The notes under the pieces are model-generated. The model did no database searches, was not told where the DNA came from, and saw only the letters and a program-made list of their open reading frames with translations. This document shows positions 13,913-28,500 of a stretch of 64,000 nucleotides of DNA, in pieces (position 1 is the first letter of the stretch; every line of letters starts with the position of its first letter). The DNA comes from Bugulina stolonifera (taxonomy: Eukaryota; Bryozoa; Gymnolaemata; Cheilostomatida; Bugulidae), in contig OW285191.1 in assembly GCA_935421135.1 (NCBI GenBank), positions 8,441,504 through 8,505,503 on the forward strand, written 5' to 3'. Made by a program: the position numbers and the translations under genes.

Positions 13913-14632
13913 TGTAATGGTAAAATGTAACTCTAAACTCAGCCTCCCGACTACATGGTACTTGTTATTAAACATTCTTTGCAATAACTTGCCTGTGGTA
14001 ACTTGTCTGTGTAGTAAACTGTCACTTATACACTTATAATGTGCATTACTGAGCAGTTACGTCCTTTTTATACCCATGTAAAGAGGGTCGACCTCTCAGA
14101 ATTACTTGGTATTCACTTTGTACATGAATTGAATGATTTTAAGCATCTTTTGTTGTACCCGACATGTTTTGGGTCGGCTTCCGGCCGCCATCTTGTTGCA
14201 TAATTTCTGGACGACACTACGTGGGCCTTATACGACACTACGTTGGCCTTTTTACCGGAACTTCCTCCGGAAGTTCTTATAGTATATAAAGCACATTGTT
14301 TTTATGTTCATTGTCTCAGTTGATGCTTGGATCTCAATAAAGACACATCTATACTACTTATACAGAGTTTTCACTTCGTAGTATTGGTCGCCCCAGTCGC
14401 CAAGGTCTTCGACCTTGCTTCCCGAGCTTCCTGCTAGGTCGGAACATACTCTTTCTCAGTATAGTAAACAAGCATTGACTCGGGACCACATGGGTCGTCT
14501 TGAGTAGTCATTGAACTACTAGTACCTGTTGATCTCTCATGTAATGAGGAGACCTAGCCCCACTCATAGGTTCTTCCTTTTGGACAAGGGGTCATCTTAG
14601 GACGACATCACAACCCTCCAAAAATCATTACA
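13913..14632 (+). mobile_element. Solo-LTR-like element, copy 1 (720 bp)
   Basis: Begins TGTAATGG and ends TCATTACA, imperfect terminal inverted octamers with the TG...CA ends of LTRs. Inside are a TATA box (TATATAAA, 14283-14290) and, 53 bp on, a poly(A) signal (AATAAA, 14336-14341), the expected U3-R order. The left flank is ATAT. An ATAT also occurs at the right edge (14632-14635) but overlaps the terminal CA, so the target duplication is not clean. No internal retroelement coding sequence is present, so this is a solo LTR. The inverted copy at 59006-59652 is homologous over its whole length. A non-autonomous DNA element with short inverted ends is the alternative, but the TATA and AATAAA pair favours an LTR. 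Confidence 0.7.
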
Positions 14633-14636
14633 TATC

Positions 14637-15385
14637 TGGTCTTCCCTTTATAGCTGAATTAGTTAGGCTTTAAACACCAAAACCTAAAATTATACATTGA
14701 TTCAACTTCGGATTAAGGCACTAATGAAATTGACTATACGGTAATGAAATTCCAAATTGCAAGCCATAATGTACCATGTAGTTCGATAAGTTTGATTACA
14801 AACAGTTGGTAATTTGGTTCTGTACAAACAGCTTTGCTGAAATTCTAGAGTCAAGCCTGTGCCAGTATTCAGTATGTAAATTGCAAGATGAAAACCAGAC
14901 AGTCAAAAATCCTATTCATTTTATAGTAATATTGTTTGCAATCATGTGTGCAAGTCAATAAAACAGGAGTTGCCGTCTCCTGTCCGTGGTAATATGTATA
15001 GTATTTTCGCTCAACCAATCACCAACCGATGTATATGAAACAAATCAAACCGAAACCACGTTTATTCACAGGGCGGTATAAACGTCGTTTTTGCGAACTT
15101 AATCCCGAACTCTATGTGCGTCAATAGGATTTGTTCAGGATTATAATAGTCTTTCACAAACAAGTTAAAACTAGTTAGAAATGGAAGGATCACACTTGTT
15201 GAAGTTGGCAGGAATTCACTCTATACAAGGTTGGTTTGACCTAAAGTCGAAACAACTATTTAAACTAATATGTCAGTCATTGGAGTTGTGAGTTTGTGAT
15301 TGACATGTGGGTTTCAAAACACGTGTCTGTTCGTAACCTGTATTTTTCTAAAGAAGGAGAGCTTAGCCCTATATGGATTTCGTGT
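14637..15385. other. Upstream region of SRF
   Basis: No gene called. A 16-codon ATG frame at 15181 follows a TATA-like GGTATAAAC and ends at a GT, but no second exon fits, so it is not annotated. Confidence 0.4.
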
Positions 15386-15395
15386 CCATATATGG
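15386..15395 (+). promoter_or_regulatory. CArG box (SRF binding site)
   Basis: CCATATATGG is a perfect CC(A/T)6GG serum response element core, 395 bp before the SRF start codon. A one-mismatch CArG (CCCTATATGG) lies at 15367-15376, nine bases upstream. In vertebrates SRF activates its own promoter through CArG boxes, so an autoregulatory loop is the natural inference here. Confidence 0.65.
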
Positions 15396-15789
15396 CAATC
15401 GCCATTTTTCTACCAAGTTGCGGATGAGTTTTACACTGATCGATATTTATGAAAAAAATTCATTTTGTAGAATTATATTTTGCTTTATAATTTAGAAATT
15501 GTTGTCGATGTTGCTTTTATTTTGTTTTATTATATTTTGTGCAATTTGTCATCGAGTTGCAAGTGTGTTCTTTTGGCGGAACGATACTGTAAAAAGGCGA
15601 TTTGTAACTCGAAACCTCGCTAGCTAATGTGAAACTACATTTCTAAGCCAATCGTATTACTCAGGGTTGTTGCCACTTATTAAAATGAGTTGATATGAAG
15701 GGCAATTTCGAGGTTAGTGAGATGTTCAAAATAAGGAAATTTATACCATTTGAGGCAGTTGAAGCAAGTGTGTACTTCTCTTCAATACA

Positions 15790-18700
15790 ATGAATAATAT
15801 GAATTGTGTATTTCCAGAGAGTCAGAGTTACAATGAGCATGCAGAGCTACATGGGCATGACTCCAATGAATATCATCAGGATGACTCAAATTTACAACAA
15901 AATAGACGGGAAGCTGTTGAACAGATGTTATCTGCTGTTTATGGCGATTCTCAGCATGACGTACATGAGCTCGACAATTCAAGTGATGGAGAACCGGCAC
16001 CAAAGCCCAAATACGGGAAGAAAACGAGAGGCAGGGTGAAAATTAAAATGCAATTTATAAACAACAAATTGCGTCGATACACTACTTTCAGCAAACGGAA
16101 AACTGGGATTATGAAAAAGGTAACTTCAATTCAGTTTTCTTATTATTTGATGTAGCCTTAAATACCGCTGACTAAATTAACTAGTAGAGCTAGCATACTC
16201 ACTGTCATGCAAGGCAATACAATGTTCTACGTCGATGATTATTTTAAAAATTTTAAAATTTAAACAAACCGTGTACTGCCTTCATCACTAGTAAACATAT
16301 TCACTTTAATAATAATAATAAATAAATAAAGGCATTGGATGAGATGGGAAATTAACAGTAACAAAGGGAATGCCGATTCGGGAAGGGAGGGATTAAGGAA
16401 GGGAGTGCCAATTTGCTCTATCTCTCATATCTTTATTTATAATTTTGCAGAACTCTAATGTGAATATCGGATGAATTCTCGAAATCAGCGCTTTCACGTT
16501 TAATTGTGGTGAAAACTCTGTCTTCAATATTAGAATTATTTTCCGTTTACAGAGCCTATAACCATAATATGTGTGACCAGTTAAGGCAGTGGATAGGAGT
16601 TTCGATTGGTCTAGCCCTGAACGCTGGGTCACAGAGGAATAAGCCCACTGTGATATAGGCCTTCCTACCTGCCTGGTGCTAATATTGTATTTAATTGAAT
16701 TCATACTTGACACAAACATCACATAAACATATCATACATAAATACATGTAGCCTATGTATATGTATATACATTGTACATGTATTACCTATATATCTGTAT
16801 ATATATTGTACATGTATTTACCTTTGGTGTTGTTTCAGGCATACGAGTTGTCTACCCTTACTGGTACTCAAGTAATGCTGTTGGTGGCTAGTGAAACTGG
16901 TCATGTCTACACATTCGCTACTAAGAAGCTTCAACCTATGATAACTAGTGAAAGTGGAAAGGTATATGATAATATTATAGTTAGCTTCTATATACAATGT
17001 GATAGGCTAGCTGTCGGGTATGAGAAGTGAAGGTACCCACCTATACGTTCCATCAGCATTACCCTAAAATTGCAGGTGCTGTTAGCTGTGTTCCACTTCT
17101 AATGCTGTTAGCTATGTGTAGATTGTCCTACATGTAGGTTCACGTAGACAAGATAATTCCATATGAACACATTACTGATGTAGTTCTGCAACTGTGACAA
17201 TGACGAACAGATATAGGCCTAGTTACACCCTACCTCCATTATGTGTAGCGAGAAAGATTGCATTTGCTCAGCTGGGATACTTCAGGGTTGTTTATTTACC
17301 TGGACCAGTTGTGTACAATGATTAATTGCTCGGTAATCAATCATGTTCATACATTATATGCATGGTCTACATGATTTTATTACCATATTCGGTTTATAAA
17401 GGCAAATACCTGCATGGTGATGACCTTATTAGGCCCAATGTGTTTATTCCCATAAACCGCCATACAGGTGAGTTCATATACACCTTGGTACTGATACATT
17501 ATATGCTAGAGAGTTGTGTTCTTTCTGTAGGCATTGATACAGACGTGTCTAAACTCGCCTGAGAACGGAACAATCACTCAGCATGACCTTGAGAATGACC
17601 GGAGAATGAACCCAAACGGCTTTGAGGAGACGGAGTTGTGTTATGCTGTAGCCGAAGATGAGGAGAGTGAGACTAGCAGAGAGGTCAGTGGCCATGTTTA
17701 TGAGAGATTTAGTGTCGGTCTTGCGGCGTACTTTTCTTCTAGATATCAACATAGGGGGTATTTTGAGAGTATTAGATATTTCTGTTGAAAAATATTCACA
17801 GCCCTGACTGTAGTTATTGTCTCTCTAATTCACCTGATTCTACCTGCTGACAAGCAGCACAGGCAGCGTATAATGTAGAATATGTGTAATATAGACTACT
17901 GTGACTTCCTTTAGGATAAAATCTGCTGCCATTAATTAAGTGTGGATGTTGAGGGTTAATTAGTGAATGTTAATTAATGCTGTCTAATTAAACAGTCAGC
18001 ATAGCCGTTGGAGATACAACTGCTATATTATATAGGCCTACTAAACTCATGCAAACTTTCTATATTCAGACTTGAGGTGTTCTCCTACTTTGTAGGCTAG
18101 TTCTACAGAGTTGGGGGGGGGGCACCCAGCACCCACCATTAGTATTAATTGTTGAGTAGGCCTTTACTAATATCTACTAGTAGTGGATAGTGAGATCTTA
18201 CTAGTCCTAATGGGGTGACAATGTAGGTGTGGGAACAGGCACATTTGACTTACATGTTATGTATACTGTGTACTGATTGAGGAAGTTATATTTGCGGTTC
18301 CTTGTTTACATTGGACCTCAGGCTACTGTTTTTTGTGTTTAATATGGAGGCACTAGGACTACCTCTTTCCATTGTGGAAAGGTATTGTTCGTATTTTGAA
18401 TGTATTTATATCGGTGCTCTGTGTAATGTTTCGTATAGGCTACTATTTATTTTCATAAATGTATTGGGTCTATTACCCCTATGATATCCAGCTTATGTGT
18501 TGAATTAAAACGGTGTCCTTAATCTTATTCTGATTTTCTTCCATGATCTAACTGAGGCTCTCTATAATACACAACCCTAATCTGTATGCTGCAGGTACAT
18601 GAGGTGATGCTGAATAGTAACGCCCAGTCAGATGGTCAGGCCAATCAGAATCAAGGATCATCCTCAATAATACAGACATCATCTAACTGTAATATGAGTG

Positions 18701-20956
18701 GAAATACGTTCAATATAAACACTATTATACCACCTACGTCTAACAGTGATGGCACCATGGGTAAAGTGACCAACCTCACTATGCAGGTGCCCCAGCCATT
18801 ACCCATACAAGGTAAGACAACTATCTGTATATGCTGTCAAACACACATCACATGTATGTCTACCTTTTAATATCGGGTATGGTGATGGATAAACTTTCTC
18901 GACTATCATGTTTATCAATTTTAATGATTTGTGTCATTCAAAGACTTACTAAATACCTATGTCTCGTGATATTTTGTTATTTTTTAGTTTTATAAACCTA
19001 CTGTGCGTGTGCCTACATAACATTATAGTGGCTATGGAAATTATAAAATGTTTCTCATATTTAGTATAGTACTACATGATTGTACATTATTTGCACTTTT
19101 CCTCTCAAACAGCATACATGCGATATGTGTTTGCTGTTATGAAGTCTAGTTCAGCTGATACGTATAGACAATGTGCAATACATATACATACAGTACATGT
19201 ATATTCTATATCATGTCCAGGTAACATCACAGTACAGCAACAACAGTCTCATCCCCAACAGCAGCAGCATATACTGTTCTCTACTGGCAGCAATGGCAGC
19301 TCTGGTCAGCAAGTCAACACAGGACAGCAGTTAAACCCTCAGATACCGCAGAGGGTGACCGACTATGAGACGGCATCAGATCGGCAGCTTCAGAGGCAGA
19401 AGGAAGAGCAACAACAGGAAATAGACAGACTCACTCAGTTAACACAACTTAACCAGGAACAGCTAGTAAGTGTTTGGTTGGTAGTGTGATTATAAGATGC
19501 TGTCATAGACTTCAGTAAAGTACAATATTGGTTGTGATATTGTTATTGTGAGACGAGGCTATAGAAATATCTTCTGATTAGACCAAGTTAATCTGCTGTG
19601 TATTGCAGTCGTCGTTCTTGCTTGACTTGTATAAAAGTAAACACCATGATAATTACATGTATGTGTGTGCATTGCATGTTATTTGTTACAGTTGCACAAT
19701 CAACTACAGTTACAACAGCTACAGGTACCACAATCGCATATGGTACAACAGCTATCCAACCAAAACACCTCACAGCTCAACAATTCTCAACATATTATGA
19801 TTCCAAAGTCAGCATTGCTTACAGGTATATAATACATGTATATTATTAGACATAGATATGGTAGGGTACCGTAAAACTAGGGTAGCCACTAACTACTACA
19901 TTGTATATAACTAATATTTACATATGTTAAGTATCTTGTGTAACCAACAGCTTAACAGCATCAGTTCTGTTTGGTTATTATTTGTATAACACTACTAGCT
20001 AGTCACTTGATTAGTATTTGCATTATTGGGATTTACTCACCCCTGTCATGTTCTGAGGTATGAAGTTGGATTGTGAATAGTAGAGGACACTAAATTGTAT
20101 GCTTGTCAATTAAATCTTTTGCTATTCCATGTTTTGGGTTTGTAATACAGAAATCTGCCAGTAGGCCTACTATAGATAGACTCCCAACCATGGTATAGTG
20201 ATGTATGATCCAAAGACGATATACATTGTATCTATCACTGTCATTATTACAGAAAAATAGACCTATTTCTTGCCATCAATTATCATGATATTATATTGTT
20301 TCAGTGAGGGGTAATGGTGGAGGTGGAGGGGTAGGCGCACAAGTTAACAACACTGTGTTATATCAGTCCCCTCAGAATCAAGCCTTAGTATACACAGCAG
20401 CAGCTCCTACCATACCTAACATACCAGAAGGTGTAGCCTTAGTCAACATTGTTACCTCACAACCTAGCAGTTTCTCTACCTCTCAGATGGGGACGATATC
20501 AACACCAGCCCAACCTCAATACATTACTATACCAATATCTCAGCTAACAAATAATCCAGTAAGTATGTTTTACATTGCATTTTGGTAGGTGAATAATAAC
20601 ATACTAGAGAGACTATAACAAAGCAGGTTAGAATGAGAGTGTTTGTATAGCCAGTAGTGTGTAGGGTAGTTATAGTAAATACATGGCTTATGCAGTGTCT
20701 GTTGACCAGTCATATGATCAGCAGTCATGATTTAGAATTTATCCCCTCTTTATTTATTGAAGCAGAGAGAGAAAGAGAGGACAACTCAAGTTTGTGAGAG
20801 TGATATTTGTTACACAGTGTAACTCTTGAATTGGATAGTGTTCCAGCTATAATAATAGGTCGTTATTATTATTCCTTATTGTTGTTTGATTTGTACATGT
20901 AGGTGCTACAGCAAGTGATGGGAGAGAGAAAAACTGATTCTGCTGATGACAGGTGA
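15790..20956 (+). CDS. SRF: Serum response factor (MADS-box transcription factor)
   Basis: Eight coding exons: 15790-16119, 16839-16961, 17531-17683, 18595-18811, 19221-19465, 19692-19824, 20305-20558, 20903-20956. All introns are GT-AG and phases agree, giving 502 aa (human SRF about 508). Residues 1-75 are acidic and polar. The MADS box with SAM extension covers about 76-160: it opens GKKTRGRVKIKM, carries the DNA-contacting RRYTTFSKRKTGIMKK, and continues through TGTQVMLLVASETGHVYTF and LQPMITSESGK. Exon 3 holds the conserved LIQTCLNSP and GFEETEL segments. The rest is Gln/Asn/Ser/Thr-rich, typical of the SRF activation region, and contains a Q-rich helix-like stretch. SRF dimers bind CArG boxes and control actin-cytoskeleton and growth-response genes with MRTF or TCF partners. 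The start is the first ATG in an open frame; 15806 is out of frame. Confidence 0.96.
20738..20790. repeat. Dispersed hairpin repeat, copy 2 (SRF intron 7)
   Basis: Degenerate left arm (TTATCCCCTCTT) and well-kept right arm (AAGAGAGGACAACTCAAG), within the intron before the last SRF exon. Confidence 0.45.
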
Positions 20957-22543
20957 CAGAAAGTAGCAGGTGATGACAGGTGACACTAGCGCTGTTGTTG
21001 TACATACTACATTGGAATTACTCCTCAATGCTGTTTGGACAGTGTATTATTCTATACCATGGTGTTATATTATAGCAATTTTTATAATCTTTGAGATATT
21101 AAATTACTTGTGCACTGATAACATACACAATATAATGTTTATTACTGATAACGATGTACATGTAGGTTCAATTAATTTCTGTGAATTACCACAGCAAAAA
21201 TTTTATATATAACCAACTATTATTAATTGTTGTAAAAGGTTAAAAGCATGTTCTCTGGCACTTGTCTATTTAATTACTTGTGTTTAGCCACCATCACTCA
21301 ATACTTTCAGAGCCATGAATCACATCTATGGCTCTGAATATTTTATAGTGTTGGTCTTAACTGATTGTAAAAATTACTCTACTTATATTTTTATATAACC
21401 CGTTGCTACTACATGTACTATAGCTGTTGTGAGTATAGTTGATACCCCAAAGAGTTTCACTTTTGTAATAATTATAATAAATAATTATTAATTAATGTAT
21501 TTTGAATTGATTTATACTGTATTGGTGAGAAAGAAAAAAAACTTGGAAGCAGTGAATCAATATTTTCAGGATGAATAATGACAATACCAATGATCTATAT
21601 AATAATAAAGTAAACAGTATCAATGATCCGATATTATAATATAATGTAAGGCTTGACAAAAGATAAGTAGACAGCATAATTGAAAATCTACATGCATGTA
21701 TAACAATAATTTTTATAGTAAGTAATCAAAAATGAAAATGACTAGCAATTACAGTGACATATCACAAACCAGTGTACACACACATACATACAAAATGCAC
21801 TCATCTAAGAGAGACTGCCAGGTTGCTCAAAACATTTTACAAACCAAAATCCTAGTCGCAATACTCCAAATACATACTCAACAAGGAACCACAATGTAAC
21901 TTAGCCCAGAATTTATAACATATCTCCAACTAGGACATGTGTATGTGCACAAAATACAAAAGCATAACATAAAACTAGTTTCTGGAACAAAGCAAAATAG
22001 AAACCGTATCAATTTGAATGACATAAGGTTCCAATGGCAAATTATAATTTGATTGATTACATTGCATTATACCATCACATAGGAATAACAATAAAATATA
22101 CTAGTCAAAATACAAGTACCTGTATTTATAATATCAAAGCAGTGATAAACATTAAAGAAAATACCAAAAATCTTAACAATGTAAGAAAAATAAATAAAGG
22201 ACTAAGCAGACAAGTCACAGTACTTAAGTCTAAGATCTTGTGACTTGAATCTGACTTGAGTTCAGCATTAGAAGACACATTTAACTCAATTCAGAACTTT
22301 TTCTTCAGAGGTTGCCTCACCACCAATAATTGTGGCACACAGAAGCAATGATGGGAACTGCAAGTCTAGCTTTCAATTGCAACGATGTGCAAACAACTCC
22401 TGAATTGAGTGGAATACATCTTATGTGACTCAGCTAATGGCAATACCCATACATGCAGGTGGAATAATGGTTAAGTGCACAATAACAGTAGCAGGAAGCT
22501 AGTAGGTTGGGTCACTATGGTTACGCTGCAGTGGTTGCTATGG
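20957..22543. other. Convergent 3' region between SRF and FRMD8
   Basis: AT-rich DNA downstream of both convergent genes. It presumably holds their 3' UTRs. No separate gene or strong repeat seen. Confidence 0.5.
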
Positions 22544-25500
22544 CTACGCTGATACACATTTACCATCTTTAGTAAATGACTGACATGTCAGTTTATTACG
22601 CTTAGTCAGACTTCGAATTGATTTCTCCAATGATTCTAAAACAGAGAGAAGAGATTCTTTTAGAGGATAATTTTCCCACTTGAGTTATTGTACCATGAAG
22701 AACTGATCTTACAAAAACATTAAATAGCTTGAACGTTTAGTTTGCTAGAAACTGCAACTAGTCGAAATGCGGCCCCTTCAGATGATAATATGAAGGGAAT
22801 GGTTTAAAAATTATTACCATTACAAAGATCAATGGAGTAGTATATGTGTTACAAAGATACTAGTATTATAAATACTCTGTGATATCCACATTATATACAA
22901 ATAATGCATCAATGTTAAAACTAAAGATGTAATAAGTAATCAGTAATTTATAATCTAGATGTCTGTGAGGTTAATTAGGATTTATTGTGTAATTGTACTC
23001 CCTGAATGAAGATCTCATTGGTAATCAAATAGTAGGTTAGTTGGTAATAGCCTATGTTAGTAGTTGGTGATTAGTAAGAAGTGCTACCCGTCCACCCGTG
23101 CCCGCAATCTTAATTTGAAGAACCCAGACTCGACTCAAGATGTGCCCTTTCACTAAGCATGCTGGGATTGGTTTGTAAGTTAAACCTTCACATAGACATG
23201 ACTATCATTATCCAAACATACCTGCTACGTGTGTATGTGTTCCCTCTGTTTCAAATAAAACAATAAATATTCAACCATAGTATGTCCATCTACTAAATTA
23301 AGCAGCATTTTCGTAATTAATACATTTTATTTCTTACCTCTGCTGTTCCGAGAAGGCTCAGTATGGGAATGAGATGATTTAGTAAAAGTCAAACCATCGA
23401 CAGCATCACCACCACCACTCGCACCGGCAGCCGACAGCATGACGTCAGGACTGGGTATGGGTGAGCAATGAATCCGTGTCTTCAGTATATCACTGCATGT
23501 TTCTATGAAGGCATCAACTAGTCTTGCCTAACAACACAGCAAATCAGCTCCTTAATCATGTCAAGGTCGTCGTTTAAATTGGGTATAACTATAAGAAATT
23601 ACTAGCTCATTTCCCTATATATGCATCAAGTGCTACTAGTGTAGTTTTCAATCATTTTATAGAGTTCACAGTATAATAAGAACACACAGTTCATACACAG
23701 TAGTTGATGCTATGGAAGTCAGTCTCGTGTTCTTCCTGCTAAATCCCTTTCCTCTGCAGAGTATTACATTTCACTTATTTATCAAGCTAAAAACTATAAG
23801 AGTCCAAATTCTTCCCTGGTCCTACCACTTATGACATCACCAAATAACTATCAAGTGACCACCAAGCGACCAGTGCTCATTAGAAATCTTTTTTGTTTCA
23901 ATAAACCAGATTTCTAGCAAATTGCTGACTGGTCAGATGTAAGAAAGATGTTTGGGCAACAATAGAAGCTCCATTATTCTACTTTTTAGATTTTTCCATT
24001 TGTTTCGATTTATATGAATTTGTTCCAAATTACAAATAATAACCACACATGAGACAGGAAGTGGATGGGGATATTAGACTGAGTTCTTACCGACATTGAG
24101 TAGACTCTGAGGACTTGAGTACTAACACCCTTAGCTCGATCATCTGCATCTGCAGGGTATTGTAAGAGTAAAGAAGGCATATTGTCCACCTTATCCTTCT
24201 TGGAAGACTTCGCTTTCTGTGATTCTGTACCGCCACGTTTGTCTACAGAGGAAATGATGTAATGTTCATCACAAGATACAGATTGGATAAAGAGGCAACA
24301 GTAGGGTGTTTATCTGAAGTCAACCCAAACCCATTGCTCCAACCACATAACACGAGTGTTGTAAACAGCGACATCACAAAGCTCAAGCTTTTATATCAAC
24401 TTTCTCACGCTGTGAATTACCACACACCACCCATTCATTAGTTCACTGATCAGCTGCAAACTGCTATGAATTTATAGAGTAAAAAGGTTAGAATTGTATA
24501 GCCGGCAGCCACCAACATACTGCATAATTATGGTGTTACTATAATATGCAGATAATGAAAACTGATCAATCAACCTTTGATTAGCTGACATGCTGTATGT
24601 GTAGGGGGAGATGACTGCACCAGCAGAGGTTATAGACAATGGCAAGTTACAAATTGAATGTTGTTATGGCTTCGATTGTTCACTAGTGAACAATGATAAT
24701 TAGCCATACCTATGCAGCATTAAAATAGTTTTAGCAAGAAAACTTGAGCTATAGTAGATTTGGGCGTCTCATCCACAGATACATGTAATCAAGCTAATAG
24801 GAGTGATGTAGTATCTTACCTTCACCTGGAATATACTCCCATGTTAGATCTTCATACAGTATTCCAAGTATGGGTTCCTATATAACACAATAATAACAGC
24901 TATTAGTACCTGGTACCAAAATACATACTCGGTACCCAGAGAGTGTGATCACTATAACCAAAAACAAGCAAAGGTAGCAATTATTCTCATCTCTCATTGA
25001 TATGCAGATAATGAAGCCTAACAAGAACTGAGAGTAGATAGCCTGTGAGTTCAACTATTATACTGTGCAGTGAGGGCACACTGTGAACCAATTATGTGTT
25101 GATGTATCTATCAAGAATTTTGTCTATCAAAATTTTGGTCTACATTCACATGTCAACTTGAATTTGGATGGAATTAAAATTAAAATCATCAAAGATGATG
25201 TTGCCAGTTAAATTTTGAGACAATTCAAACCTCAACAGCATCACAGATCAAAAACTTCAAATTTCAAATATATTGATATTGTGAGAGAAGACAAATCCCA
25301 AACCACAAATATAATATAGAATAGATGAAGCCTAACCTGTTTCTCTGATGTGATGACAAATATGCCGTCAGTGTTTGCTCCGATTGACACTGCAAGCCAA
25401 GAATTGTGTAGAAAGCTCTTGCTCACCCTCTCTATAAACCCATCGAAGAAGACGGAACTGAAATGTTTAAAGTTATGGCTGACAGGATGAGTAACTCAAA

Positions 25501-28500
25501 GTTTTGAAGCGCAAAACTCATACAAAACTCAAACGAGTTGGAACTAAAAATTAGTGAGACGTTATTGAACTTTGGGTACCAAGAGAGTCCATATTTTAAG
25601 ACATGGTACTAACTCAGAGGTTATCACATAGTCATAAGTAAAATTTAGAGTACATTGAATTCTGAGCCGAGTTCAAAGACTACAAGATTAAATTAGAAGC
25701 AATTTTATATAAAGTCACACAGATTTCTGTCTCAAATGGCCATTGTTAAAAAGAACCACGAGAACCAGTGTCCCTTCTATACAAAAGCAGTGGAACTACT
25801 AGATTAACATTGGATATTAGATGTGCTTATGCTTCACTTATTACAGTAATAAGTCAACTTCTGCAACTATTAGTGAAATGCAAAAGAGGGCTCAGTGCAA
25901 ATGCAAACTAATACTGTACAGCTTATGAAATATTGTCCTTAAGAAATTCCAAACAGCAGTTACTGGTCCAAGATTCAGTAGACAGTCAGAACTTGGTGGC
26001 AGATACAGATCACTGCATGAGGTGAAGCGTAAGCATGCCTAATCACCCTCCAGGAAGAAATCCTGACCAAAATGTTATAAAATAATATTGATAAGTATAT
26101 AAAACTAAATAAAGATGAGAACCAAACTATCGCCCATTGAATACGTGACCATGAGTAAATTTTTGCTACTTGACTTCCATTACTATTAGTATGGTTCATT
26201 TGTTTAATTAGAATAATTTTGATTCAGGATAATTCAAGTTATGTTATTAGAAGAAGACAAATTAAAATCTACAAAATAATATACTTTTAGTATGCACTGT
26301 ACATGTAGGCTAATCAGTGTTTCCTGTAGACCACTACTATGAAGTTTTTTGAATATTAAGGATTTCTTCCTGCAGGGTATATCCAGATAAATTTGAATAA
26401 TTACACAGAAACAACTACATGTAGTTTTGAAACTAGCAAAGAAATCAATAATCATACAGAAACAAGCATTGACAATCAACACGTAGAAGAATTATAGGTC
26501 AGTAAAGTTGCAAACTGAATTATATTGCAAATGCAAATAGGTCACTGACCCATAAAACGGTAGCGAATCACTGCACTCAGAAAGATAGGTTATTCTCAGA
26601 TCTACATAGGAAGGTTGCTTCAGTAATGTTTTTGTCTTACTAAGATGTGATTGGCCAAGCTGGTGGGTTAATGCTTTACAATCATTTAGCTGCGGAACAG
26701 GAAACAGTGCGGCTTGGTTAGCTCTGAAAGATGTACAGTGAAATCATAAATTATACGAGCCGAGTAACTAAAGTTAGATAACACATTGACTGTGAGAGTT
26801 GTGCCCTTCCACCCTATTACGAATGGCGCCTGTGAAAAATATGCATCTGTGTGCGAATTATATGATTTATCCGGTAAACCTGGTCTCAATGTCGGTCAAT
26901 ATTATTATTTTTGGTAGTAATTTCACCACAAAAGTTTGATATATTAATAAAATTAACATAATCAGTTCAAATTCATCATCACAAACAAATGACAATGTCA
27001 TGGAGAGAACAGAGCAAGTTAAATCTTCAATCAGAGCTCATTCACTACTTCAAATTTCAGATGCATGTAGCCTACACACACATGTATGTACTATTTTAAT
27101 GAAGTTAGTTATAAATTGAAACTGAAGGCATGGCGCACGACCCCATCAGTCAGTGTTATCAACCTGTAAGCGATATGGAAATGCCATAGACGTATGCACA
27201 CACTGTGTGCATACGTCTATGAAATATACACAGCAGAAAAGAGACAAAGTGGTGTTACAATCACAAAATCACACTGAGCAGGCTGAAGTCCTTCGTATAA
27301 TTTTACCCATAATACGGCAGCGTGTGTACATCATCAAGGTAGCTTTCATACGCTGCCTTAATCCGTTGGGCACCGTGCATGCTTTCAGCACAAGCTGCCT
27401 TGTCAATTCTATCAGCTGATTTGTGAGCAAAACAAATCAGCTTACAGATATCGTCATGTAATTTTGAATTTGATTGGATTGACAAAGGCAATATTGAATG
27501 AACAGACCTGTAAAATCATAACATGAAATTCAGCTGATGATGGTTCAGGCTAAAAGAGTTCTGTAATGACAGGTTTAGACAATAAATAAGACTATGAAAA
27601 TATTAGTTACTGGACTAGATTAACTACTACTAACCATAGGAGATTTTAACTGAATAACCTTTCATTGCTTAGGCACCACAATAATGTCTAATATCCCTTT
27701 CAGACTGCAGTTTATGCCAACTACTAGCGATGAGCACCAACAAGTATATTATAAATAGTGACATGTTCCAATGAGCGAAAAGGGTCAAAGAGTTCAACAA
27801 GGCGAACTCTAAACCCCATCACTAACTAACTTGTGCCAGCTAATGTACAATATAGTTACTGTTGTGGTTAGCGACCGTCGTTGCAGCGACCAACTGCAGT
27901 CTGAAAACAGTTTAAAAGGCTCAGAGCAATCTCAAACATCGATTCAATAATGTAGGTATAATTATATAACAAATCGACTAGCTAGATTATAGCTAGTGTT
28001 CTTACTTGTAGAACTCAGCAGTGTGTTCCTTCTCATCATAAGGCCCGTACTGCAAAGCACAAAGGATCCCAGCTAGATTCAATGTCAGATCTCTGCTACA
28101 AGGATATGTTCCATTCATTATATTGCACCTGGCCTCTGTGAACAGGAGCTCCAGTATTTCTTCGTCTGTCACCTGGTGGCATAGTACAGCACAAGGTCAT
28201 ATCATGTGAGAGCACTACAATAGGACTGCCGTATGAGACTGGGGTTGCTATAGTTACAAGCAAACATTACATAAACTCATACGTACAATAGTGAAATAGT
28301 ATATGACTAAAATACAACAAACAAGGTTCAATTTTCTTAGCTTGAAACATCTAAAAATATGTGCAGCTAACCAAAGAATAATTTCAGAGACGCGAAAGCT
28401 TATTCAGATCAGTTTTCGTTAAACTTTTATTCACAAAATGCAGAACAGCTGAAAGACTAATCAAATTATGTCCAACTTTATGATAACTCGACTAAATTAA

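Noticed and set aside
15181..15229. ATG frame of 16 codons followed by GT, with TATA-like GGTATAAAC upstream
   Set aside because: No second exon in a compatible phase could be found and the SRF start exon is complete by itself.
26686..26889. Open frame in FRMD8 intron 5 resembling part of the FERM C lobe
   Set aside because: Exon 6 at 25337-25457 continues the family alignment in phase, leaving no room for it.
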